From positions 1 to 6,427 of the forward strand of contig JAGQQZ010000220.1 of the NCBI GenBank assembly GCA_020425915.1: a DNA stretch of 6,427 nt, given 5' to 3'. Position 1 is the first letter of the stretch. Each line of letters opens with the position of its first letter. Below the pieces are notes generated by a model. It was not told the DNA's origin. It did not search any database and saw only the letters and a list, made by a program, of their open reading frames with translations. Of the stretch, positions 1-6,176 are shown piece by piece. The stretch is from Planctomycetota bacterium (lineage in GTDB: Bacteria; Planctomycetota; UBA1135; UBA2386). Both the position numbers and the translations under genes were made by a program.

Positions 1-1707
1 GACCGCGCGCAGCGGCGCTTCCTGCGTCTCGACCGCGAGGCGCGCGCCGACTTCCTTGACGACGATCGCGGTCCACGCCTCGCGCTGCTTGCGATTGCCG
101 GGCGGCAGTTCGCGCAGCGCGCGGGCCGCGGCTTCGCGCACTTCGGCGACCGAGTCCGCGAGCAGGCCGGCGACGAACTCCACGTATTCACCGGCCCGGT
201 CGGACTCGGCGAACAGCCGCAACCGCGCGAGCGCCTGCTTGCGCACGATCGGCTGCAGCTCCAGCCCCGGTCCCGCCGCGTCACGCAGCAGTCGGAAGGC
301 GTCCTCGAGCCGGGCCTTCTCCGCCGTCTGTTGGACCAGCACCTCGATCGCCTGGGTCTGGAACTCGACCCCGAGCGAGTCCTTGACCAGGACGTTCCGC
401 AGCAGGTCGAGCCACTGGATCTTCGCGTTTTCGTCGACCGGGGCGACCCAGTCGCGCTTCGCGAGGCACTCGAGCGCGGCGCGGAGCAACTCGGCGTTGC
501 CGGAGGCGCGCGCGTCGCGACCGGCGTCGACGACGACGGCGCGGTTGGCCGGCGAGAAGTGGAGGGCGAGCCCGCGGATTCCGGCGAGGCGAACGCCCGC
601 GTCGGGGTGCGTCGTCGCGGCCACGAGGCGCTGGATCACTGCCTCGCTGTCCGATTCGCCGTCGACCGCGAGGCGAGCGAGGACCTGGAGGCGGAGACCG
701 TACTCGACCGGATCGATGCCACTGTCGAGACCGCGCTGCAACAGCCGAACGAGTTCGAGCCGACTCTCGGCGGTGCCCCCGAGCTGGCTGCGCACGGCGA
801 GCACTTCGTCGAGCCGCCGCAGGTACAACCGCATCGCCTCGGGCGACGGAGCCCCGTCGAGCAGACTCGCGATGCGCTGCCAGTCGACGTTCTCGCTCGA
901 CGCCAGCGCGCCGACCAGTTCGGCCTCGAGGAGTTGGACGTGCGACGCGGCGGCCAGGGTGCGCTCGCGCGCCGCCCGTTCGGCGAGGTCGACGTAGAGC
1001 AGCGTGTTCGAGGCGTACCAGGTGTCGAACTCCTGCCGCGAACGGAACGGTCGCTCGACGAACGTCAGCATCGACAGCGCCGCGCGGGCGGCCGCGCCCA
1101 ACGTGCCGGTGGTGTCGAGCGAACCGGCGATCAGCGGCGCGAGACCGAGGTCGCGACAGCCGGCAATCCCCCACAGCACGCGACGACGACGTTCGACGTC
1201 GTTCGTCACCACGAGGGTCGAGAACAGATTGCGTCGATCGATCGGCGCCAACGCGCGGAAGCAGCTCCACACACCGCGCTGCACCTGCTCGAGTTCACCT
1301 TCGGTGGCGACGGGATCCTCGCCCTGGAACGCGTCGAGCAGCGTGTTGGCGTAGATCTCGTGCAGCGCGACGCGCTTCGCGTTCGGCTCCCCGAACACCG
1401 GGTCCGTCGGCAGGTGCCAGCGGGACGCGAGCTTCGACAGGATCGTCAGACGGATCGACTCGGGCGCCTCGTTGGGAGGCAGCGAGTAGACGTCGCAGAC
1501 CGTGCGGTGTGCGCGCGGCTCCGTCATCAACAGCAGCGAGTCGAGGGCGACCCCGCGCGACTGTCGCGACTCTGGTCCGGGCTGGATCAGGTCACGACGG
1601 AGGCTCTCGATGCGCTTCGCGACCTCGTCCTGCGGCGCGTCCTGGGGCTGGGCGTGGAGCGCGGGAATCACGCTCAGAACAGCCAACAGAACGGGCATTG
1701 GACTCAT
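1..1707 (-). CDS. Exported alpha-helical HEAT-like repeat protein (C-terminus beyond window)
   Basis: An uninterrupted frame of 569 codons runs from ATG at 1707 off the left edge; no stop is reached. I do not recognise a named family. The N-terminus has a hydrophobic stretch (about residues 5-18) ending in ALHA before QPQD, which looks like a signal peptide, although the first residues carry no Lys or Arg as signal peptides normally do. The rest is Leu/Ala/Arg-rich and predicted helical by eye, with HEAT-like units such as GAAARAALSMLT (203-214), HPDAGVRLAGIRGLAL (367-382) and ADSVAEVREAAARAL (517-531). Such proteins usually act as scaffolds; no catalytic motif is seen. GGAG lies six bases before the ATG at 1707; a second in-frame ATG at 1698 lacks a good ribosome site. 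The 117-base gap and hairpin after aroK suggest it is a separate transcription unit. Confidence 0.8.
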   Translation of the reverse strand, partial: MSPMPVLLAVLSVIPALHAQPQDAPQDEVAKRIESLRRDLIQPGPESRQSRGVALDSLLLMTEPRAHRTVCDVYSLPPNEAPESIRLTILSKLASRWHLPTDPVFGEPNAKRVALHEIYANTLLDAFQGEDPVATEGELEQVQRGVWSCFRALAPIDRRNLFSTLVVTNDVERRRRVLWGIAGCRDLGLAPLIAGSLDTTGTLGAAARAALSMLTFVERPFRSRQEFDTWYASNTLLYVDLAERAARERTLAAASHVQLLEAELVGALASSENVDWQRIASLLDGAPSPEAMRLYLRRLDEVLAVRSQLGGTAESRLELVRLLQRGLDSGIDPVEYGLRLQVLARLAVDGESDSEAVIQRLVAATTHPDAGVRLAGIRGLALHFSPANRAVVVDAGRDARASGNAELLRAALECLAKRDWVAPVDENAKIQWLDLLRNVLVKDSLGVEFQTQAIEVLVQQTAEKARLEDAFRLLRDAAGPGLELQPIVRKQALARLRLFAESDRAGEYVEFVAGLLADSVAEVREAAARALRELPPGNRKQREAWTAIVVKEVGARLAVETQEAPLRAV

Positions 1708-1824
1708 CCGGGTCTCCGAGTCGGTGCAGGCGAACGCGCCTTCACAAGGACAGGTCGGGTCACGCGCGTCCAGTCTACGACGATCGGCGCGCGGATTCTT
1801 GTTTCGACCAATCTGGCCCGCGGC
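1708..1824 (-). other. Intergenic gap between aroK and the HEAT-like gene
   Basis: This 117-base gap is the longest non-coding stretch in the window. It contains one hairpin arm at its aroK side, then an AT-richer section (about 1790-1814) and finally the ribosome binding site of the next gene. A promoter for the HEAT-like gene would be expected here, but I could not match a convincing pair of -35 and -10 boxes at normal spacing. Confidence 0.6.
1713..1717 (-). promoter_or_regulatory. Ribosome binding site of the HEAT-like gene
   Basis: GGAGA on the minus strand, with six bases between its GGAG core and the ATG at 1707. It favours this ATG over the one three codons later, which has only GAGTCCA upstream. 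Confidence 0.65.
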
Positions 1825-1837
1825 TCAACCGCGGGCC
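1815..1837 (-). terminator. GC-only hairpin over the aroK stop codon, probable transcript end
   Basis: The two arms GGCCCGCGG and CCGCGGGCC are perfect inverted repeats of nine bases around a five-base loop. The TGA stop of aroK lies in the loop and the last four codons of aroK make the upstream arm. It is the most stable small hairpin I see in the window and it sits at the only sizeable intergenic gap. No run of T follows on the minus strand (the next bases are AGATTGG), so it is not a classical intrinsic terminator; it could be a T-less terminator or protect the 3' end of the messenger. Confidence 0.5.
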
Positions 1838-2361
1838 GCGAGATCGAACGCATCCAGGACGCGCTGCCCGACCTCGCCCGGCGCGAGCCCGTCGACGACC
1901 ACCTCCACCGCCGCGACCGCGCGGTAGTGGGGCCGCCGTGACGCGTGGAGCGCGGCGATCTCGCGTTCGAGCGGCAGGTCCGTCAGTCTCGGGCGTTCGG
2001 TCTCGTCGGCCAGGACCCGCGCGCACAGCACGGGGTCGCTGGCGGAGAGGTACGCCACGAACCAATCGGACGCGGCGAGGCGTTCGCGCAGCCGCGGCGA
2101 CAACACCGCGCCACCGCCGAGCGCCACGACGCCGTCGTGCCCGGCGAGCAGCGCCAGGGAGACACGTTCTTCGTGCATGCGGAACGTCGGCTCGCCGACG
2201 GCCGCGAGCAGGGCCCCTGCACTCGCGACGCCCCGGTCGCGCGCGAGTTCGACGTCGGCGTCGACGAACGCGACGGATCGCTGTTCGGCCAGCCAGCGAC
2301 CGACCGTGCTCTTGCCGACCGCACGCGGTCCGACCAGGGCGATCCGGACGGGATCAGCCAA
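1825..2361 (-). CDS. aroK: Shikimate kinase
   Basis: A 178-residue P-loop kinase that phosphorylates shikimate to shikimate 3-phosphate, the step right after AroDE. All functional sites are visible: Walker A GPRAVGKST (11-19), VDADVE (33-38) with the shikimate-binding Asp34, GEPTFRMHE (56-64) with Arg61, the LGGGAV loop (81-86), the lid arginines in RPRL (123-126), and RRPHY (142-146). Length is normal for the family. The reading frame stays open far upstream inside aroDE, but that extension is shadow sequence. The start chosen is TTG at 2361, because it lies ten residues before the Walker A motif, has GGGGA just upstream, and gives an eight-base overlap with the aroDE stop (TTGGCTGA), matching the preceding junction. 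No ATG or GTG lies between that TTG and the P-loop. The last codons form one arm of a strong hairpin. AroK and AroL cannot be told apart by sequence alone. Confidence 0.94.
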   Translation of the reverse strand: MADPVRIALVGPRAVGKSTVGRWLAEQRSVAFVDADVELARDRGVASAGALLAAVGEPTFRMHEERVSLALLAGHDGVVALGGGAVLSPRLRERLAASDWFVAYLSASDPVLCARVLADETERPRLTDLPLEREIAALHASRRPHYRAVAAVEVVVDGLAPGEVGQRVLDAFDLAARG

Positions 2362-3826
2362 CGATCCCCATCCCGGCCAGATAGTTGCGCAGCTCGGCTT
2401 CGTCCGGCCGCACGCCGACGAACGCACCGACCTGGTCCGCGGCCTGCGCCAGGAACATCTCGATCCCCGGGATCGGAACGGCGCCGGCGGCGGCGACATC
2501 GCGGAGCAGCACGGTCTCGTGTGGGCGGTAGACCATGTCGAGCACGAACGTACCGGGTGGAGGCGTCCAATCCGGCAGTAGTCGGCCAGACGGACCGGCG
2601 GCGCTGCCGACCGGGGTCGCGTGGACCACCGCTTTCGGCGGGCGTTCGACCAAGCGCTCGGTCCGCAGCGCGCCGACGACGAAGCCGTGGCGGTTCGCGA
2701 ACTCGCGGATCGGGTCGAGCGAGCGCGCCAGGATCGTGACCTCGAGGCCGAGGTCGCGCAGTGCGATCGCAGCCGCGCGCGCCGCACCGCCGCCACCGAG
2801 CACGCAACCCGTGTCGCCGGCTTCGACCGCCAACCCGGCGCGCTCGAACGCGGCCCGAACGCCGTGGACGTCCGTGTTGTGCCCGACCCACACACCGTGG
2901 GCATCCTGGGTCAGCGTGTTGACCGCGCCGACCGCCTCGGCGGCCGACGTCCGTCGATGGCAGAAGCCGAGCAGGGATTCCTTGTGCGGTGCGGTCACCG
3001 ACAGGCCCAGGAGGCGCCGGGTCGGCAGGGCTGCCAACAGCTCGCGCGGCCTCGAGGTCTCGAGCGGCAGGTAGACCGCGTCCCGGCCAGCCGCGCGCAG
3101 CGCCCGGTTGTGCAACCACGGTCCGAGCGAATGGCGCGCGGGATCGCCGAGCACCCCGGCGAGTTCGGTCGACGAACTGAGGTCGCGCGCGTGGTAGAGC
3201 CCGGCGAGGAGGTCGGACGAGATCTGCCCGGGTGCGGTCTCCGGGGTCCCCGGCACGCTGGCGTAGGTGAACGGTGATCCGAGCGCACAGCACAGGATGC
3301 GCGAAGCGGAGGCCCGCTCGCCCATCGCGAACGCGACGGTCGGCTCGCGCTCCGGATCGCTGCTCGCCAGCAACTCGAACAGGGGCACGGCGTCGGCGAG
3401 GTCGTGTGCCACGCAGGCGATCTTCGCGACGTCGCCGGCGTCGAGCAGGCGATCGCGCAGGTCGTGCAGATCGTCGGGGATGCCCTTGAAGTCGTGGTGG
3501 GATCGCACGACGAGCACGTCGCGGGTCGGCATCCACTTCTCCTCGAGTTCGAGATCGATGCCGCGCACGCCGGCGTCGAGTCCGCGCTCGAACATGCGAC
3601 GCCGGTCCTCGAGGGTGCCGCGATACGCGCCGCCGTCCTCGGGGACGCGGCAGCTCAGCAGCACCGGCAACTGGATCGCCCGGACCAGTTCGTCGAGCGG
3701 AGCGTCGATCGGCCAACGATCGAGTCGGAGTTCGATCCAATCGGCGCCGGTCATCGCCGCACGCGCCGCGTCCCGCTGCGCGCGGTGGGGGTCGTCGACG
3801 AGGAGACTCGCGATGACTTCAGCCAT
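2354..3826 (-). CDS. aroDE: Bifunctional 3-dehydroquinate dehydratase / shikimate dehydrogenase (AroDE)
   Basis: One 490-residue protein carries two consecutive shikimate-pathway enzymes. The N-terminal part (about 1-215) is a type I dehydroquinase: IELRLDR (31-37), SHHDFKG (109-115) with the catalytic His, VAKIA (133-137) with the Schiff-base Lys135, SRILCCALGSPFTYAS (175-190) and PGQIS (199-203). The C-terminal part (about 220-490) is shikimate dehydrogenase: RHSLGPWLHN (231-240), SVTAPHK with Lys282, GAVNTL (300-305), GHNTD with Asp319, the NADP loop LGGGGAARA (343-351), and a C-terminal QAADQ (461-465). Together they turn 3-dehydroquinate into shikimate. The usual AroE NAT motif reads HAT (402-404). 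The same domain order is known in Chlamydia and plants. An upstream in-frame ATG at 3868 would add 14 residues, but the ATG at 3826 has GGAG four bases upstream and gives the normal AroD start. It overlaps the previous gene and aroK by eight bases each. Confidence 0.95.
   Translation of the reverse strand: MAEVIASLLVDDPHRAQRDAARAAMTGADWIELRLDRWPIDAPLDELVRAIQLPVLLSCRVPEDGGAYRGTLEDRRRMFERGLDAGVRGIDLELEEKWMPTRDVLVVRSHHDFKGIPDDLHDLRDRLLDAGDVAKIACVAHDLADAVPLFELLASSDPEREPTVAFAMGERASASRILCCALGSPFTYASVPGTPETAPGQISSDLLAGLYHARDLSSSTELAGVLGDPARHSLGPWLHNRALRAAGRDAVYLPLETSRPRELLAALPTRRLLGLSVTAPHKESLLGFCHRRTSAAEAVGAVNTLTQDAHGVWVGHNTDVHGVRAAFERAGLAVEAGDTGCVLGGGGAARAAAIALRDLGLEVTILARSLDPIREFANRHGFVVGALRTERLVERPPKAVVHATPVGSAAGPSGRLLPDWTPPPGTFVLDMVYRPHETVLLRDVAAAGAVPIPGIEMFLAQAADQVGAFVGVRPDEAELRNYLAGMGIVG
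2365..2369 (-). promoter_or_regulatory. Ribosome binding site supporting the TTG start of aroK
   Basis: GGGGA three bases before the TTG at 2361, inside the final codons of aroDE. The match to the anti-Shine-Dalgarno sequence is only moderate, so re-initiation by ribosomes finishing aroDE, whose stop overlaps the start, is probably as important. Confidence 0.5.
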
Positions 3827-4676
3827 CGGTCTCCAGGGCCTGGTCGAGTCGCGTGGCCATCGCCGCATCGATCGAGCCGCGCCGCTGGGCGATCGCGACG
3901 GCCCGCCGCATCAGTTCTCGATACGCGTCCGCCGCGTCGGTGCTCCGGAGCGCGCGCGTGTGTGCCGCCAGCACGTCGGCATCGCCTCGAACCGCCGGTC
4001 CCGACAGGGCGACCTCGGCGCCGTGCTCGAACACCAGGTGGGCTGCGCGCGCAGCCAACGAAGCCGCGACGCGGCGGGCGTCGGCCGGCTCCACCGCGTC
4101 CTCGAGCAGGTCGATCGCGAGCCCGATCGCGGCCGTCACGCCGTTCGCCGCGAGCGCACACGCCGCGTGGTAGCGGACTCGATCGGCTTCCGCGCGCATC
4201 GCGACCGGCAGGAGTCCTGCCTGCATGGCCACGGCTTCGAGGATCGGAAAGGCCTCGCGATCGCCGGCGACCGTCGCGAGCGCGCCGGCCAACGACTCGT
4301 AGCCGCGGTCTGCGTCCGGGATCGGACATAGCGGGTGGACGACCCCGACGTGGGCGGCGTGCTTTCGGACGGCGCGCAGCGCGTCGGGACCGTGGAAGCC
4401 ACTCGGGTGCCACCACACGCTACCCGCCGCGACCGCTCCTGCCGCGGCCGCGTCCTCGGCCACGCGCTCGAGTTCCTGGTCCCCGACCGCGACGAGCACG
4501 ATCGGCGAACGGACGAGGTCTTCGATCGCGAGCACGTGCGCACCGATCGACTCCGCCGCGAGTCGGGTCCGACCGGGATCCCGACCGACGAAGCCGTCGA
4601 TCGCCACGCCGGCCTCGCGTAGGCGACGCGCGAACGCGACGCCGACACGACCGGGCCCGATGACCGCGAGACTCAC
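3819..4676 (-). CDS. Rossmann-like / DUF2520 oxidoreductase-type protein
   Basis: A 285-residue cytoplasmic protein with an N-terminal Rossmann domain and a helical C-terminal DUF2520 domain, related in overall design to ketopantoate reductase and pyrroline-5-carboxylate reductase. Visible landmarks are the dinucleotide-binding GPGRVG (7-12), the VAVGDQEL strand end (62-69), HPSGF (90-94), HPLCPIPD (114-121), YHAACALAANG (169-179) and SGPAVRGD (225-232) followed by His239; the last two are hallmarks of the DUF2520 family. The reaction is not established from sequence. In Mycobacterium tuberculosis a member of this family (Rv3603c) lies directly beside panC, and here it shares a gene cluster with panC, so a pantothenate-related reductase role is a reasonable inference. 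The GTG start at 4676 is preceded by GGGGGA four bases away and sits just ahead of the Rossmann strand. It lies 33 bases after spoVG and overlaps aroDE by eight bases. Confidence 0.88.
   Translation of the reverse strand: MSLAVIGPGRVGVAFARRLREAGVAIDGFVGRDPGRTRLAAESIGAHVLAIEDLVRSPIVLVAVGDQELERVAEDAAAAGAVAAGSVWWHPSGFHGPDALRAVRKHAAHVGVVHPLCPIPDADRGYESLAGALATVAGDREAFPILEAVAMQAGLLPVAMRAEADRVRYHAACALAANGVTAAIGLAIDLLEDAVEPADARRVAASLAARAAHLVFEHGAEVALSGPAVRGDADVLAAHTRALRSTDAADAYRELMRRAVAIAQRRGSIDAAMATRLDQALETDG
3831..3834 (-). promoter_or_regulatory. Ribosome binding site that fixes the aroDE start
   Basis: GGAG with a four-base spacer before the ATG at 3826, inside the last codons of the DUF2520 gene. 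It makes the ATG at 3826 the better start than the in-frame ATG at 3868, which would add an unconserved Arg/Trp/Pro-rich leader. Confidence 0.65.
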
Positions 4677-4692
4677 CCGATCCCCCGAACGG

Positions 4693-4709
4693 CACGGTCC
4701 GCGACCGCG
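4693..4709 (-). other. Small hairpin in the spoVG-DUF2520 gap
   Basis: CGCGGTC and GACCGTG can pair over seven positions (one G-U) around a GCG loop in the transcript. It fills half of the 33-base gap, starting directly after the spoVG stop and ending a few bases before the ribosome site of the DUF2520 gene. No T run follows. It could be a processing or attenuation element, or chance in such GC-rich DNA. Confidence 0.3.
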
Positions 4710-5240
4710 CTACATCCCGGCTTCGGCAGCCGCACCGCCAGCGTCGCCGCGCTCGCGCTCGCGAACCTCCTTGCGGCGCAGCAGCTCGTGGATGTAGTCG
4801 TCATCGATGAACTCGTCGTCGTCGAAATCGTCGAACGTCTTGGGTTTGTACCCGGCCTGCTTCGATTGTTCGAGTTCTTCGGAGTAGGCGAGCACGACCG
4901 CCTTGTGGAGCTGGATCCGGCAGTCGCTGTTGATCGGGTGCGCGAGGTCGGCGTGCAGCCGCGGGCGGTGGCGCGTGTCACGTTCGGCACGCTGCGGGTC
5001 GAGCCGTCCCCCGCACTGGTTGCAGTAGCTGGCCCGCAGGTTGTTCTTGTGACTGCACTTCGGACACCGGTCCGCGAGTTTTCGGCTCGGCATCGCGACG
5101 AACGGTCCCTTCGCGCCGTCGATGATCTTCAGATCGCGTACGACGAACGCATTCTCGAAGGTGACGCTGCAGTAGGCCTTCAGCTTGTTGCGCGGATCCG
5201 AGGTCAGCTTGACCCGGATCTCCGTGATGTTCAGCCCCAT
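4710..5240 (-). CDS. spoVG: SpoVG-family protein with inserted Cys4 zinc ribbon and acidic tail
   Basis: The 176-residue product begins like SpoVG: NITEIRVKL (4-12), a beta-rich segment with AYCSVTFENAFVVRDLKII (22-40), then DGAKGPFVAMPSRK (41-54) and, later, the conserved DLAHPINSDCR (98-108) plus a helix. Classical SpoVG is about 97 residues with VAMPSKR and THPINS separated by only a few residues. Here about 43 residues intervene, holding CPKC (59-62) and CNQC (73-76), a typical zinc-ribbon arrangement. The C-terminus adds an acidic stretch (residues 137-149, mostly Asp/Glu) and a charged helix. SpoVG proteins bind DNA or RNA and act as global regulators in Firmicutes and spirochaetes; the role here is unknown, and a sporulation role should not be assumed. 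The ATG at 5240 has a GGGTGA-type ribosome site and overlaps ispE by ten bases. In Bacillus subtilis ispE and spoVG are also near neighbours, so the linkage may be old. Confidence 0.88.
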   Translation of the reverse strand: MGLNITEIRVKLTSDPRNKLKAYCSVTFENAFVVRDLKIIDGAKGPFVAMPSRKLADRCPKCSHKNNLRASYCNQCGGRLDPQRAERDTRHRPRLHADLAHPINSDCRIQLHKAVVLAYSEELEQSKQAGYKPKTFDDFDDDEFIDDDYIHELLRRKEVRERERGDAGGAAAEAGM

Positions 5241-6175
5241 CGATTCACCCGCCCTGGTGTGTCGTCAGACCAGGGCAGGTGGTGGATGTGCTTGGCCTCC
5301 GCCGAGCGGACCGCCAGGACGGAGATCCGTTCGGCGTTCGCCAGGCCGTGCAGCGCTCCGGCTGCTCGGGACACATCCTCTTCGCGTTCGAACGCGAGGA
5401 ACATCGAGGAACCACTGCCCGAGAGCCTGACTTCTGGAAATCCGGCCTCGGCGACCCGGGACCTCAACCGTCGGAGGGCCGGGTAGGCGCTCTCGGCGGC
5501 GGGCTCGAGGTCGTTCGCGAGTATCGACGCCAAGCTAATTCCTTGTGAGACAGCGGCTTCGATCGAGCGGATTCTAGATGTCGGTCCGTCGTCAAACCAT
5601 TGCGGTCTGTAGTTTTTGTAGACCTCGGGTGTCGACGTCCCGAAAGCGGGCAGGAGCAGCAGGAAATGCAGTTTCGGAGGGTTCGGCCACGGGCGCAGGT
5701 CGGTGCCGGTCCCGGTACCGAGTTGCGTCCGGCCGTGTAGGAAGAACGGCACGTCGGCGCCCAGTGACGCCGCGATCCGGTGGAGCTGGGCGGGCTCGAG
5801 CGCGTGGTCGCAGAGCTCGTCGGCGAGGCGGATCGCCGCGGCCGCGTTCGAGCTGCCCCCGCCGAGTCCGCCGCCGGCAGGGATGCGCTTGGTCAGGCGG
5901 AAGTGCAGCCCGAACTCAGGCAGGACCCGGTCTACGTAGGCACGAGCCGCGCGAACGACGAGGTTGTCTTCCCCCGCGGCCACCGGCAGTCCCCCGTCCG
6001 CACGCCCGACGATCTCGAGCGACACGCCCTTGGCGACCGTCCGTTCGCAGACGAGTTCGTCGCACAGATCGATCGCGTGGAACAAGGTCTCGAGCTCGTG
6101 ATAACCGTCGGGCCGCCGACCGACGACGCGAAGCGTCAGGTTGACCTTCGCCGGAGCTTCGAGCGAGACCGCCAC
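5231..6175 (-). CDS. ispE: 4-diphosphocytidyl-2-C-methyl-D-erythritol kinase (IspE)
   Basis: IspE is a GHMP-family kinase that phosphorylates CDP-methylerythritol with ATP in the non-mevalonate (MEP) route to isoprenoids. The 314-residue product has all family landmarks: PAKVNLTL at residues 8-15 with the catalytic Lys10, RPDGYHEL at 21-28, the glycine-rich phosphate loop PAGGGLGGGSSNAA at 99-112, GADVPFF with catalytic Asp141, and the C-terminal GHMP motif SGSGSS at 252-257. Lys10 and Asp141 carry the same numbers as in E. coli IspE, which supports the GTG start at 6175. A GGAG lies about ten bases upstream, inside the panC end. The stop overlaps the next gene by ten bases (ATGGGGCTGA), suggesting translational coupling. 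About 100 bases encoding residues 182-215 are AT-richer and use rare codons compared with the rest. Length is normal, perhaps slightly long at the C-terminus. Confidence 0.97.
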   Translation of the reverse strand: MAVSLEAPAKVNLTLRVVGRRPDGYHELETLFHAIDLCDELVCERTVAKGVSLEIVGRADGGLPVAAGEDNLVVRAARAYVDRVLPEFGLHFRLTKRIPAGGGLGGGSSNAAAAIRLADELCDHALEPAQLHRIAASLGADVPFFLHGRTQLGTGTGTDLRPWPNPPKLHFLLLLPAFGTSTPEVYKNYRPQWFDDGPTSRIRSIEAAVSQGISLASILANDLEPAAESAYPALRRLRSRVAEAGFPEVRLSGSGSSMFLAFEREEDVSRAAGALHGLANAERISVLAVRSAEAKHIHHLPWSDDTPGRVNRWG

Positions 6176-6176
6176 G

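Noticed and set aside
281..1270. 329-codon minus-strand frame within the left region.
   Set aside because: It is another frame of the 569-codon HEAT-like gene; the latter has a ribosome site, a signal-like N-terminus and repeat periodicity, while this one is low-complexity Arg-rich.
331..1941. 536-codon open frame on the plus strand, the longest plus-strand frame.
   Set aside because: It lies opposite the HEAT-like gene, crosses the intergenic gap and overlaps the end of aroK; its product is Arg/Glu/Val-rich without recognisable motifs, as expected for a complementary-strand shadow in high-GC DNA.
2362..2904. N-terminal extension of aroK back to an ATG at 2904.
   Set aside because: The added 181 residues lie wholly inside aroDE in another frame and look like shadow sequence; shikimate kinases start about ten residues before the P-loop.
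1983..3740. 585-codon open frame on the minus strand.
   Set aside because: It overlaps aroDE and aroK in another frame, and both have complete active-site motifs. Its product is dominated by Arg, Pro and Ala with no domain signal.
3827..3868. Longer start for aroDE at the ATG at 3868.
   Set aside because: It adds 14 unconserved residues, increases overlap with the DUF2520 gene and lacks the clear GGAG found before the ATG at 3826.
5560..5600. Sigma-70-like promoter TTGACG / TAGAAT inside ispE.
   Set aside because: The spacer is only 13 bases instead of about 17, so I do not list it as a promoter; the compositional patch is reported instead.
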